Program-made: the position numbers and the translations under genes
Notes under the pieces: model-generated
The model's database searches: none
Told to the model about the DNA's origin: nothing
Seen by the model: only the letters and a program-made list of their open reading frames with translations
Shown here: positions 40,313-48,290 of the stretch, piece after piece
Layout of the letters: each line of letters starts with the position of its first letter
Position numbering within the stretch: position 1 is the first letter of the stretch
Source: Pseudomonas tohonis
GTDB lineage: Bacteria > Pseudomonadota > Gammaproteobacteria > Pseudomonadales > Pseudomonadaceae
Assembly: GCF_012767755.2 (NCBI RefSeq)
Contig: NZ_AP023189.1
Coordinates: forward strand, 2,606,001-2,670,000
Length of the DNA: 64,000 bases
Direction of reading: 5' to 3'

Positions 40313-40973
40313 GCTGGCCATCGGCATCATCGACAGCGGCTTCGCCCCCGAGCAGGCCGCGCGGGTGACGCTGGCCCGACGCTTCTGGCTGGAGGGCGGC
40401 GAGCTGCAGGAAGGCGAGGCGCAGCCCGATGCCCTCGGCCACGGCCCCCTGGTGCTGGATGCCATCTGCCCGCCCAGCGCGCCGGCGCGCATCTGCATGG
40501 CGCAGGTCTTCGGCGAGCGTTGGCAGACCAGCCCGTTGCAGGTCGCCGCCGCCCTGTACTGGCTGGCGGAGCAGGGCGTGGCGTTGATCAACATGAGCCT
40601 CGGCCTGCGCAATGACCGCCCCGTGCTGCGCGAAGCCTGCGCGCTGGTGCAGAGCGCCGGTGTGCTGCTCTGCGCTTCCAGCCCCGCCCAGGGCGCGGCG
40701 GTGTACCCGGCCGGCTACCCGGGGGTGATCCGCATCACCGGTGATGCCCGTTGCGCGCCGGGGCAGTGGTCCTGGCTGGGCAGCCCCCAGGCCGATTTCG
40801 GCGCCCATGTCAGTGCCGCCAATGGCGTGGCCGGAGCCAGCATGGCCTGCGCTGCACTCTGCGGAATCATCGCGGCCTACCTGCGCGAGCACCCCGGTGC
40901 CGGCCGCGAGGCGGTGCTGCGCTGGCTGCACGAAGGCGCGGCCTTCACCGGGCCGGAGCGCCGCCATGGCTGA
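40302..40973 (+). CDS. qhpE: Subtilisin-like leader protease (QhpE)
   Basis: A 223 aa compact S8-family serine protease without signal peptide or propeptide. The triad is Asp11 (IGIIDSGF), His47 (ALGHGP) and Ser180 (VAGASMACA). In Paracoccus, QhpE removes the N-terminal leader from the thioether-crosslinked gamma subunit in the cytosol before export. Its small size and tight overlap with the ABC exporter (11 nt) and the flavoprotein (8 nt) fit that role. The cognate leader would be the first 28 residues of QhpC encoded at 53.8 kb. Confidence 0.85.
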   Translation: MGTELAIGIIDSGFAPEQAARVTLARRFWLEGGELQEGEAQPDALGHGPLVLDAICPPSAPARICMAQVFGERWQTSPLQVAAALYWLAEQGVALINMSLGLRNDRPVLREACALVQSAGVLLCASSPAQGAAVYPAGYPGVIRITGDARCAPGQWSWLGSPQADFGAHVSAANGVAGASMACAALCGIIAAYLREHPGAGREAVLRWLHEGAAFTGPERRHG

Positions 40974-42255
40974 GGTCGTCGTGCTCGGCGCTGGCCCGGC
41001 GGGCGCTGCGGTCGCCCTGGGGCTGAAACGGCTGGGCTACCCGGTGCGCGTGGTCAGCGAGTGGCGGCGTTTCGCGGCCCTGGAGGGCGTCTCGCAACGG
41101 GTGCTCGAAGGCCTGCGTCATGCCGGTCTCACCCGTGCACGGGCCTGTGCCGATGCGCCGTCCGCTCGGCGGGTTGCCTGGGGCGCCGACAGCCAATCGA
41201 TCAACCGCGAATGCCTGCTGGATCGCCCGCGCTTCGATGCGGCGCTGCGCGAGGACCTGGCCGCTGTCGGCATCGCGGTGCAGGAAGCGCGGGTGCTGCG
41301 GGTCGAGGCGCTGGAGCGGGGGCACCTCGTGCATCTCGACGGCGGCGAGCCGCTGCGTGCGGATTTCCTGGTGGAAGCCCGAGGTCGCCAGGCACCGCTG
41401 GCGGGGGGGCGCCTGCGTGGGCCGGAAACCCTCAGCCTGCTCAATACCTGGCGCGAAGCACCGGGCCAGCCGGGCTCGGCGCTGGAAAGCCTGGCCGACG
41501 GCTGGGCCTGGATGGCACGGCGGGAGGACGGGCGCTGCTACTGGCAGATCACCCTCGACGCCCGCGACCTGCCGCCCAAGGAGCAACTGCCGGCCTGGTG
41601 CGCGCAGCGCCGCAGTGAGTCCGCCCTGGTGCGCGAACTGTTCGGCGAGGTCGCGTTGCAGCCGGCCGACCTGCATGCCCGCAGCAGCACCGCGATTCTC
41701 TTCAACGAGGCCAGCGGCGTGGACTGGCTGCGCGTGGGCGATGCCGCCATGGCAGTGGACCCGCTTTCGGGCAATGGCATCTTCCAGTCCCTGTCCTCCG
41801 CGCTGCAGGCGCCGGCGGTGATCAACACCCTGCTGCAACGGCCCGAGCGCGCCGGCTTGGCGCAGCGCTTCCACCAGCGGCGGGTGGAGCAATCGTTCCT
41901 GCGCTTCGCCCGCACCGGTCGTGATTTCTACGCCCTGGAGCGGCGCTGGGCGGAGCAGCCGTTCTGGCGTGAACGCAGTGCCTGGCCGGATGCCGAGCCG
42001 CTGCACGTGCCAGCCCATGTGGGCCAGCTGCGGGTCGAGCGTGGGCCCGTCATCCAGGGCGATTTGATCGAGGAGCGCGAAGTGGTCGTCACCGCCGACC
42101 AGCCCCTGGGCATCTGGCACCTGGATGGCATCGCACTCGCGCCCATCGTCCGGGCGCTGCATGGCGGCCGGGTCTCCGAGGCCCTGGCGGAGCAGGCACC
42201 CGAGGCGCGGCGCAAGCTCCAGGGCTGGCTCCTGGCCCAGGGTTATCGGCCCTGA
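40966..42255 (+). CDS. qhpG: FAD-dependent monooxygenase QhpG
   Basis: A 429 aa flavoprotein with the Rossmann motif VVVLGAGPAGAAVALGL at the N-terminus and the second FAD motif VGDAAMAVDPLSGNGIF in the C-terminal half. It is related to tryptophan halogenases and PHBH-type hydroxylases. In Paracoccus, QhpG dihydroxylates a specific Trp of QhpC, the first step in forming the cysteine tryptophylquinone cofactor. The gene overlaps qhpE. No Lys residue typical of halogenase catalysis is evident in the expected WxWxIP motif, which supports oxygenase rather than halogenase function. Confidence 0.85.
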   Translation: MAEVVVLGAGPAGAAVALGLKRLGYPVRVVSEWRRFAALEGVSQRVLEGLRHAGLTRARACADAPSARRVAWGADSQSINRECLLDRPRFDAALREDLAAVGIAVQEARVLRVEALERGHLVHLDGGEPLRADFLVEARGRQAPLAGGRLRGPETLSLLNTWREAPGQPGSALESLADGWAWMARREDGRCYWQITLDARDLPPKEQLPAWCAQRRSESALVRELFGEVALQPADLHARSSTAILFNEASGVDWLRVGDAAMAVDPLSGNGIFQSLSSALQAPAVINTLLQRPERAGLAQRFHQRRVEQSFLRFARTGRDFYALERRWAEQPFWRERSAWPDAEPLHVPAHVGQLRVERGPVIQGDLIEEREVVVTADQPLGIWHLDGIALAPIVRALHGGRVSEALAEQAPEARRKLQGWLLAQGYRP

Positions 42256-42336
42256 TTCGTCCGTTTCCTGCCCTGTTCGGAATGAGCGGAGGCTAGAATG
42301 CGACGCTGATTCAGCCTGGCCATTGAAGGGACCTCC

Positions 42337-43152
42337 ATGCATTTCGACCTGATCCAGACCCTCAGCCTCGCGGGCAAGAACTCGGTTCCGAACGACGACC
42401 GCATCGGCAGCGCCGAGCAGCATGCCTGGGTCATCGACGGCGCCACCGACCTCGGCGAACCGGGGCTCATGGGCGAGCGCGGTGGCGCGGCCTGGCTGGC
42501 CGGCTCGGCGCATCGCGCATTCGCCGGTGCCTCGGGCCCGCTGGCGGAACTGTGCAACGGGGTGTTCGACCGCGTCGCCGCGGACTATGCGCGTGACCGC
42601 CAGCGCGAGCCGGTCGCCCACTGGGAGTTGCCCCGCGCCTCGCTCGCTGCCGTGGCCATCGAGGGCGAAAGCCTCGCCTGCGGCCATCTCGGCGACTGCG
42701 TCGTCATCCACCGCAGCGCCAGCGGCGTCGCCTTCCTCACCCCCGAGCCGAACCGCGACACCGAACAGGCCGAAGCCGCGGCCCTGGGCCCGGGCACCGG
42801 TGCCGACAACGTGCGCAGCGCCCATGTGCTGGCCGACCGCCGCGCCGCCCGCGAACGCCCGAAGGCGGTGCTGAGCGTCGACGCCGAGCAGGCGAAGGCG
42901 GGCATGCACTACGCCCGCGCGCCGCTGGCCAGGGGGGACGACCTGCTGCTGATGACCGATGGCTTCGCCGCGCTGTTCGACACCTACCGCCACTACGACG
43001 CCGCCACCCTGGTGGCCCGCGTGCTCGAGAGCGGCCTGCTGCCGCTGGCCGCCGAGCTGCGCCGCATCGAGCTCGAAGATGCCGCCTGCCTGCGCTACCC
43101 GCGCTTCAAGGCCAGCGACGATGCCTCGGTGATCTGGTTGCGGGTGGGGTAG
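42337..43152 (+). CDS. PP2C-family serine/threonine phosphatase-like protein
   Basis: A 271 aa protein with the metal-dependent phosphatase pattern: NSVPNDDR, AWVIDGATDLGEPG (metal-binding Asp-Gly), LACGHLGDCVVI, LLLMTDGFAALFD and the final ASDDASVIWL. The spacing is shorter than in eukaryotic PP2C but fits bacterial stand-alone members. No partner kinase lies nearby, so its target is unknown. It follows qhpG by 81 bp on the same strand, yet has no known role in amine dehydrogenase maturation. It is probably the first gene of the block separating the two qhp parts. Confidence 0.8.
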   Translation: MHFDLIQTLSLAGKNSVPNDDRIGSAEQHAWVIDGATDLGEPGLMGERGGAAWLAGSAHRAFAGASGPLAELCNGVFDRVAADYARDRQREPVAHWELPRASLAAVAIEGESLACGHLGDCVVIHRSASGVAFLTPEPNRDTEQAEAAALGPGTGADNVRSAHVLADRRAARERPKAVLSVDAEQAKAGMHYARAPLARGDDLLLMTDGFAALFDTYRHYDAATLVARVLESGLLPLAAELRRIELEDAACLRYPRFKASDDASVIWLRVG

Positions 43153-43170
43153 GGCCGAAGGGCCCGCGTA

Positions 43171-43232
43171 GGGGGCGGGTGAAGCCCGCGATGTTCCCGT
43201 GCTCAGGGCGTCGGGGTGCAGCCGACCTACGG
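43171..43232. repeat. REP-like intergenic repeat (copy C)
   Basis: GGGGCGGGTGAAGCCCGCG and GTCGGGGTGCAGCCGAC followed by CTACGG, between convergent genes; the third copy of the type at 14975 and 16925. Confidence 0.7.
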
Positions 43233-44072
43233 GGCTTGGCTGCGCCGCACCACCGGCACCCACACCTCCACGAACCCCGTCCCCTCCATCGGCTCGAAAT
43301 CGGCGCTGTATCGCTCGAACTCCGGGGCGTCGGCGAAGGCGTACCCGGACTCCGGCAGCCACTTGTTGAAGATCGTGAGGAAGGTCTGGTGGATCGTCGA
43401 GATGTGGCCCAGGTGGCGGAACACGGCGTAGTCCTGCCGAGGCACCTTGAAGTGGCGCAGGGCGGGCGGTAGCCCTTCGACACGGGGCACTTCGACGCCG
43501 GCGATGTATTCGAAGCTGCCGTCCTCGCCGGGGTTGCAGCACAGGCCGTAGGTGACGTAGCTGGTTTGCCCGGGGATGTTGCCCAGGTAGGGAATGAAGG
43601 CCTGCCAGAGGCCGACGATGCCTTCGTTCTTATCGAAGGTAAAACGCTCGCCCAGGCCGGCGATCACGAACTCGGGGCGGGTTTCGAAACGGGGTTCGGA
43701 CAGTTCCACGAAGCTCATTTCTTTCATGCGCAAAGGCTCCACCAGTGACAGGTTCCCGCACCCCTGTTCGCGAACCTGCCGGGGCGTTACGCCGAACAGG
43801 TCGCTGAAGGCACGTGTGAAGGCTTCATGGGAGCCGTAGCCGGCATCCAGCGCGATATCGAGGATGTCGCGCTTTCTCTCGCCCAATGCCAGCGCCGCCT
43901 GGCTCAACCGGCGCGCGCGGATGTAGCGCATCACCGACCAGCCCGTCGCTATCGAGAAGAACCGCGACAGGGCGAAAGGCGACAGGCCGAACTGGCGCGC
44001 GACATGCCCGAGATCCAGCTCGGAGCCCAACTCCGTTTCGAGGAACCACAGGACTTTCTCGATGCTTGGCAT
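43227..44072 (-). CDS. AraC-family regulator with GyrI-like effector domain
   Basis: A 281 aa regulator. Residues 1-105 hold two AraC helix-turn-helices (LDLGHVARQFGLSPFALSRFFSIATGWSVMRYIRARRLSQAAL, then ILDIALDAGYGSHEAFTRAFSDLFGVTPRQVRE). Residues about 125-281 form a GyrI/SOUL-type ligand-binding domain (VIAGLGERFTFDKNEGIVGLWQAFIPYLG, ending FVEVWVPVVRRS). This architecture matches Rob/SoxS-like multidrug or stress regulators. The start with AAGGAGC upstream was chosen; a longer frame adds 55 unconserved residues. Target genes are not evident nearby. Confidence 0.85.
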   Translation of the reverse strand: MPSIEKVLWFLETELGSELDLGHVARQFGLSPFALSRFFSIATGWSVMRYIRARRLSQAALALGERKRDILDIALDAGYGSHEAFTRAFSDLFGVTPRQVREQGCGNLSLVEPLRMKEMSFVELSEPRFETRPEFVIAGLGERFTFDKNEGIVGLWQAFIPYLGNIPGQTSYVTYGLCCNPGEDGSFEYIAGVEVPRVEGLPPALRHFKVPRQDYAVFRHLGHISTIHQTFLTIFNKWLPESGYAFADAPEFERYSADFEPMEGTGFVEVWVPVVRRSQAP

Positions 44073-44351
44073 GGGTGCTCCTTGAAGACGGGGCGACGTT
44101 AGCAGGGGAGCAAAGGGGGGATTTGATCGTTCTTGCGGGCCTTGCCGGGACGTTGCAGAACCCGCTGGGGACAAGGCGGCTTCGGGCATTCCCTGCGCTG
44201 GGTTGTTGGCCCGGGAGGGGCATTGTGACGGGCGCACCTGGGGATGGAAACGGCCGGAGCGGGTTCCGCCGTGTTGATCTCATCGGTTGCTTTGAGCCGC
44301 TCGTAGTCTCAGGATCTGTGCCCTTCAGGAATAAGGGCAAGGAGGCGGTGC

Positions 44352-44900
44352 ATGTACAAGTTGGGCCATCTGGTGAACGGTGAGTGGGTGCAGTATCACC
44401 ACCCAGCGCTTTTTTCGCTTCCCGATGAGGAGTCACACCAGCGGATATCGGCCGGTGTTCCCGGCTCTGATCCGGAGGTGTTCCTGCGGCTCGCCCGTTG
44501 TCTGGAGGAGCCGCTGTTGCTGCTTCATATCCTGCACACGACTCGCGGGGAGGCTGAGCCGGCGCGCTTTCAGAGCCCGGAGCTGTCTTTCCAGGAGATC
44601 GAGGCGTTCATCAGCGCATTCAGGCCGTTCCTGGCGAATGACAGTCGCTTCGATCTGTGGGTCCATTCACCGTCGCAGCAGGCCACGCTGGCCTGGGATC
44701 GCCATGACATGCTCTATGCCTACGGGCCTCTCGATGACTACGAGGGGGCGCTCAGGGAGCTTGGTTTCAGTGAGGGTGAGCCACAGGTCCCCGTGCCTCA
44801 CGCGCACAACTACCACGCTGAGCTCGATGCTATGTCCCGTGAGGTGATCGAGTGGTGCGACTGGTGGGCGTCACCGCTGCGGCCCGAGGATGAGCAGTAG
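44352..44900 (+). CDS. Hypothetical protein (182 aa)
   Basis: An acidic soluble protein starting MYKLGHLVNGEW with AAGGAGGCGGTGC just before the ATG. It contains many aromatic and Leu residues (EEPLLLLHILHTTRGE, FISAFRPFLANDSRFDLWVHS, DMLYAYGPLDDYEGALRELGF) and ends with a Trp-rich EVIEWCDWWASPLRPED. No signal peptide or membrane span. I recognise no family; immunity-like and DUF proteins of toxin neighbourhoods can look like this, but no toxin gene is adjacent. Codon use is somewhat less GC-biased than the neighbours. Confidence 0.6.
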   Translation: MYKLGHLVNGEWVQYHHPALFSLPDEESHQRISAGVPGSDPEVFLRLARCLEEPLLLLHILHTTRGEAEPARFQSPELSFQEIEAFISAFRPFLANDSRFDLWVHSPSQQATLAWDRHDMLYAYGPLDDYEGALRELGFSEGEPQVPVPHAHNYHAELDAMSREVIEWCDWWASPLRPEDEQ

Positions 44901-44912
44901 CGGCGCTGGCAA

Positions 44913-45446
44913 TCAGTCGTCCAGCTCGCAGGTCGCGGTGCCTTTGACCCCTGTCGCGTGCACGCTCACATGCCGTACGGCAAAGCCGGGCCGTTCGATC
45001 TTCATTTCCTTCGACCAGACATCACCGCTGGCGACCTGATAGCTGATGGAACCGTCTGTGTGCCACGTCAGGCGCAGCGTATAGGCGCCCTCGTGGTCGG
45101 CGGTGCTGAGGACCTTGCTATGGATGACAGGCTGTGCGGCGTTGAAGGTGCGCACGAAGAAATGGCGTTGCCCTTCATCCGCAGGCCAGCTGTCGAGAAA
45201 CAGGGTGTTGTCTTCCACTTCATCTTCCGCAGCCGCGAGGATCACGCCGGGGCTCCACTTCTCGCCGGAGCGGTGTTCGTCGATTTTCACGTCGCACGAC
45301 AAGCGGCCCTCTTTCCCCACGTCCTGTTGGAAGTAGGTGCCGTAGTTTCCATACGGGACATCGAACTCCATCGCGTGCTCCGACGCACCGCAGGCCAGCG
45401 ACAGGCACAGGCCTGCCAGTCCGGTCAGGTGGGCAGCTTTCATCAT
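44913..45446 (-). CDS. Secreted/periplasmic hypothetical protein (177 aa)
   Basis: An exported protein with a signal peptide MMKAAHLTGLAGLCLSLACG. The Cys near the end could also make it a lipoprotein, although the lipobox (SLACG) is atypical. The mature part is beta-rich and acidic (VPYGNYGTYFQQDVGKEGRLSCDVKIDEH, HFFVRTFNAAQPVIHSKVLSTADHEG, YTLRLTWHTDGSISYQVASGDVW) and suggests a jelly-roll or carbohydrate-binding-like sandwich. Two further cysteines could form a disulfide. AAGGAG lies 7 nt before the chosen ATG. Function unknown. Confidence 0.65.
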   Translation of the reverse strand: MMKAAHLTGLAGLCLSLACGASEHAMEFDVPYGNYGTYFQQDVGKEGRLSCDVKIDEHRSGEKWSPGVILAAAEDEVEDNTLFLDSWPADEGQRHFFVRTFNAAQPVIHSKVLSTADHEGAYTLRLTWHTDGSISYQVASGDVWSKEMKIERPGFAVRHVSVHATGVKGTATCELDD

Positions 45447-45471
45447 GTCTTCACTCCTTGAAATAGCGAAC

Positions 45472-45787
45472 TCGGGGCGCGCAAGGCTACGTGTGTCGTC
45501 TGCCTCGCACAATGGCGCCGACCTCAAGGCGCGGATAGGCCTGCACGAGGGTCATATCGAGTCGACTTCGCTTGCGCCCTTCGACGGCGCCACCTGCCTG
45601 CTCACCCTGCATCTCCTGCCGGAGGAAGGGCGGGGAGCTGCTGCTGCACCAGGCCGGTTTCGAGGGCGTCGAGCTGTTCTACGCCGGCTTCACCTTCAGG
45701 GGCTGGGTGGGGTATCGGCCGGGTTGGAAGGCCGATCCGGCGAGCACCGGAGTGGTGTCGCTGGCAGCCGAAAAAAGCCCGCTCTAA
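45472..45787 (+). pseudogene. Remnant of a class I SAM-dependent methyltransferase
   Basis: Two pieces in different frames resemble one protein. The first (frame of 45445) reads RIGLHEGHIESTSLAPFDGA then TCLLTLHLLPEEG, the motif IV/post-motif region of small SAM methyltransferases. The second begins near 45625 in another frame: GELLLHQAGFEGVELFYAGF followed by TFRGWVGY, the usual C-terminus of the same family. About 100 residues that should separate them are missing, and the N-terminal SAM-binding Gly loop is gone. No usable start with a ribosome binding site is evident. I read it as a deletion-plus-frameshift relic. Confidence 0.6.
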
Positions 45788-45797
45788 GGAGCGGGCT
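45776..45797. terminator. Bidirectional terminator-like hairpin
   Basis: AGCCCGCTC / GAGCGGGCT with a 4 nt loop after an AAAAAA run, so the T run falls on the minus strand. It suits termination of the minus-strand gene starting at 47030. Confidence 0.65.
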
Positions 45798-45821
45798 CGT
45801 TGCATGGCCGAAGGCGCCGAC

Positions 45822-47030
45822 TCAGCCGATCAGGGTGTAGCCGAAGGGGTTGTGGCGCAGGTCGCCGAGCTTGTAGCCGAAGTCGGGGCGCTTCTTGTAG
45901 GGCGTGAGCGGCTCGCTGGCTTCCTCCAGGCCGAAGGTCGCCAGGAAGGCCTTCTCGAAGCGCGCGACCGAGTCGATCTGCTCCTGCTCCGATGGCTCCG
46001 CGTCCTCGCCGAAGGCGATCACGAAGTCCGGCAGCCCCAGGTTCTGCATGCCGCAGGTGTAGAGCTTGTCGTCGTCGCTGATGGGCTTGCGCACGAACAT
46101 CTTGTACAGGGCCAGCAGCATGGACTTCTGGTCGCGCTGCTCCACCGCGTCGGTCATCTGGGTGATCAGCTCGCGCCAGCGCACGAGGCCATGGGCGAGG
46201 CCCGCCGTCTCGATCTTGGCGGCGGTGATCATGCCCTTGTCGATCAGGTTGCCCAGGCAGCGGGCCGTCACCATCGAGACCGAGATGCGCGTCCGCTCGG
46301 AGAAGATGTTGCGCACGATGAAGTAGGCGGAGGCGGTGTGGTTCTCGATGTTCTCCCAGTCCTGGTCGGTCATCGAGGGCTCGGTGCGGTCCATGCAGGC
46401 CGAGTAGGAGCGGGGCATGCGGTCGTCGTTCACCAGTTCGCTGAACTCCGGGTCCAGGCGATAGGTGTCGACGAAGGCTGCGGCGGCCATTTCCTCGAAC
46501 TCCGACTTCAGCGCATCGAAGGACTCCATGTTGCCCAGCACGTTGAGAATCATCGCCGGCGGCAGGCTGGCCTTGATGTTGGTCAGCTGCTCGTCCTTGG
46601 CGGCGATGTAGGCCTCCAGCGCCTCGAAGTGCTTCACGGCGCTTTCCTGGATCGCCGCGCTCTGCTCGGCGATGGGGAAGGTATCGAGCGTGTCCTCGCC
46701 CTCTGCATCCACCTCGACGGGCTGGTAGCGCACCTCGTACTCGCGGGTCTCGTGGTCCACCAGCTTGAAGATGTAGTGGCGGTGGTCGCTGTGCCCGTTC
46801 CTGGCGGCCGGGCTGTCGAAATTCTCCACCGCGACGCGGATGCGGTGCTGGTCGAACACGACGAACGCCTCCGTCTCCTCGCCATCGTCAAGTTCGAGGG
46901 TCACCCACTCGTCGTTGTCATTGCCTTCGATGTAGGCGTGGAAGTGCTCTTCCACGTACTCCGAGTTCAGCAGGGCCTGGATGCGGTCGTAATCGATTGC
47001 GGCGAGAGCGGGGCTCGGGGCGTTGGCCAT
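45822..47030 (-). CDS. Conserved-looking hypothetical protein (402 aa)
   Basis: A large acidic soluble protein of unknown family, starting MANAPSPALAAIDYDRIQALL and ending RHNPFGYTLIG. The N-terminal third is beta-rich (DEWVTLELDDGEETEAFVVFDQHRIRVAVENF). The middle is helical (HFEALEAYIAAKDEQLTNIKASLPPAM). There is a Cys-containing stretch YSACMDRTEPSMTDQDWENIENH and a later region KISDDDKLYTCGMQNLGLPDFVIAFGEDAE reminiscent of DUF4261-type proteins, a similarity I cannot confirm. No signal peptide or membrane helix. It lies in the block between the two qhp parts. A terminator-like hairpin follows. Confidence 0.65.
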   Translation of the reverse strand: MANAPSPALAAIDYDRIQALLNSEYVEEHFHAYIEGNDNDEWVTLELDDGEETEAFVVFDQHRIRVAVENFDSPAARNGHSDHRHYIFKLVDHETREYEVRYQPVEVDAEGEDTLDTFPIAEQSAAIQESAVKHFEALEAYIAAKDEQLTNIKASLPPAMILNVLGNMESFDALKSEFEEMAAAAFVDTYRLDPEFSELVNDDRMPRSYSACMDRTEPSMTDQDWENIENHTASAYFIVRNIFSERTRISVSMVTARCLGNLIDKGMITAAKIETAGLAHGLVRWRELITQMTDAVEQRDQKSMLLALYKMFVRKPISDDDKLYTCGMQNLGLPDFVIAFGEDAEPSEQEQIDSVARFEKAFLATFGLEEASEPLTPYKKRPDFGYKLGDLRHNPFGYTLIG

Positions 47031-47175
47031 GGTGCGTCCTGTCGGGCTGGTTCAGCGGCTGCCGATGGCAGCGGATGGGTGGGGGATGGGGTTGTACTTG
47101 AGGCCGCGATTATCGGGGGAGCTGGGGAGGGAATTCTGTGAGAGAGGCCTGAATCCGTGGAGGAGGGGTGGCCGG

Positions 47176-47218
47176 TGGTCGGCGCGTCGGCAAAGTTACC
47201 CAGCCACTCAATATGCAT
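47176..47218 (-). pseudogene. Truncated ParE/RelE-type toxin start
   Basis: The ATG overlaps the antitoxin's last codons in the arrangement typical of type II pairs. The encoded MHIEWL is a common ParE/RelE beginning, but similarity is lost after six to ten residues. The frame then runs through low-complexity Pro/Ser-rich sequence with no toxin motifs. I read it as a toxin gene whose body was lost. Confidence 0.4.
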
Positions 47219-47447
47219 TGCCGGACCATTTCTCCAGTACGGCCTGCACCTCCTCATCGTTGGCGAAGTCGCCGGCATCAGCCTCCTTCAAGGCGCGCTC
47301 TGTTTCCGCCAGTTGCCAGACTTCACGGTGCAGGTATTGCCACAGCGCTTCCTCCGCCAGGGAGTCTTCACTGCGGCCAGTGGCCTTGGCCAGGCTGGCC
47401 AGGTACTGGGCGACCTTCTCGGAAATAGTGAGCGAAACGAGTGACAT
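47208..47447 (-). CDS. Ribbon-helix-helix-like antitoxin, apparently orphan
   Basis: A 79 aa protein starting at the ATG after GGAGGTCGCC. The N-terminal SLVSLTISEKVAQYLASLAKATGRSEDSLAEEALWQYLHRE fits a CopG/RHH DNA-binding domain (beta strand followed by two helices). The C-terminal half (ALKEADAGDFANDEEVQAVLEKWSG) is an acidic tail of the kind that wraps a ParE/RelE toxin. The downstream toxin frame starts in overlap with the stop region but is not intact, so the antitoxin is probably solitary. It may still autoregulate or protect against related toxins. Confidence 0.7.
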   Translation of the reverse strand: MSLVSLTISEKVAQYLASLAKATGRSEDSLAEEALWQYLHREVWQLAETERALKEADAGDFANDEEVQAVLEKWSGNAY

Positions 47448-47535
47448 GGCGACCTCCATGTACGGTCGGGCTGTATCGCCTGGAGCAACACGGTTGCTCC
47501 AGGCGAATCCTCAGGTAGATGGGACGGGGCCCCGG

Positions 47536-47793
47536 CTATTTACCCGGCAACTGCGCCAACTCCGCCAGTTTGCAGAAGTCTTCATAGTTGTTGCGCGACA
47601 GATGAACCATCGCGTCCATCAAGGCGCCTTCCCGGTACCGGCTGAGGTAGGAGTAGTCGGCACCGTCGCGCAAGGCTGCGAAATCCAGGAGCAATTCCGC
47701 CATCACCTGGGTGGTGTGCAGTCGCGTGTCGAGGTGGTCGACCAACTGCTGGATGCGTTGCTCCTTGTAATCGATCAGAGGGGCGCTGTTCAT
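47536..47793 (-). CDS. Small hypothetical protein (85 aa)
   Basis: Starts MNSAPLIDYKEQRIQQLVDH with AAAGGAGG 8 nt upstream. The product is helical and soluble (TQVMAELLLDFAALRDGADYSYLSRYREGALMDAMVHLSRNNYEDFCKLAELAQL), with one Cys and no membrane span. A 21-codon reading frame directly upstream overlaps its start codon as ATGA. No family recognised. It could be a small regulatory or phage-derived protein; the neighbourhood of small genes (antitoxin, leader frame) looks accessory. Confidence 0.55.
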   Translation of the reverse strand: MNSAPLIDYKEQRIQQLVDHLDTRLHTTQVMAELLLDFAALRDGADYSYLSRYREGALMDAMVHLSRNNYEDFCKLAELAQLPGK

Positions 47794-47855
47794 GCAGAGG
47801 CCTCCTTTGTGGATACGTGGAGGGGGTGAGCAAGAGGGACATAAGCTTCGTGCAT
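47790..47855 (-). CDS. Possible 21-codon leader ORF coupled to the 85 aa gene
   Basis: ATG preceded by ACGGAGAACCACC, encoding MHEAYVPLAHPLHVSTKEAS plus a final Ala. Its TGA overlaps the next gene's ATG (ATGA at 47793-47790). The downstream ribosome binding site lies inside this frame, a layout typical of translational coupling. Too short for similarity arguments. Confidence 0.35.
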   Translation of the reverse strand: MHEAYVPLAHPLHVSTKEASA

Positions 47856-48290
47856 GGTGGTTCTCCGTTATGGGGTCAGGAGCTGGCACCAATTCGCTGT
47901 CAATCGAAGGGTGGCAGACCGCGCGGGGTTGACAGACCGGCTAACGGGAACCGGCAGACCGCGAAGGTCTCCCCGCGCGATCTGCCATAGAGCAGAGCAG
48001 CTATGAAAGCTGCATGCGTACCGATGCCTGCAAAAAACATTCGCTGTTTCTCGCATGCACCTCGTGGCGCATTCGCGCCCGTTAGTTTCGGGCTGTCAAA
48101 CCCGGCCACGGGATTGACCGTGGCCGGGGCAGGATAGGGAGGAGGGGGCGGGAGGGCAAGGGGTAACTCTGATATCAGCTTAAGAGCGCTGCAAAGATTT
48201 GGAACTTGATACTCGAAGCACGAAAGTGCGTATGTTCTCTGGGATTAACTGGGATGCAGAGTGTTTCTGTTGTTTCGGGATCTTGAGTTT
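47856..48290. other. Non-coding region with inverted repeats
   Basis: No supported gene. It includes an imperfect inverted arrangement around 47925-47992 (CCGCGCGGGG facing CCCCGCGCG, with three CAGACCG-type direct repeats), a GCAGCT-TATGAA-AGCTGC hairpin near 48000, and GGCCACGG/CCGTGGCC near 48105-48125. These could be promoter or RNA structures for the downstream minus-strand genes or repeat debris. Confidence 0.4.

Noticed and set aside
40966..42255. Tryptophan halogenase making a secondary metabolite
   Set aside because: The tight overlap with qhpE and qhpF and the presence of qhpC in the window make QhpG, the gamma-subunit Trp hydroxylase, the better reading.
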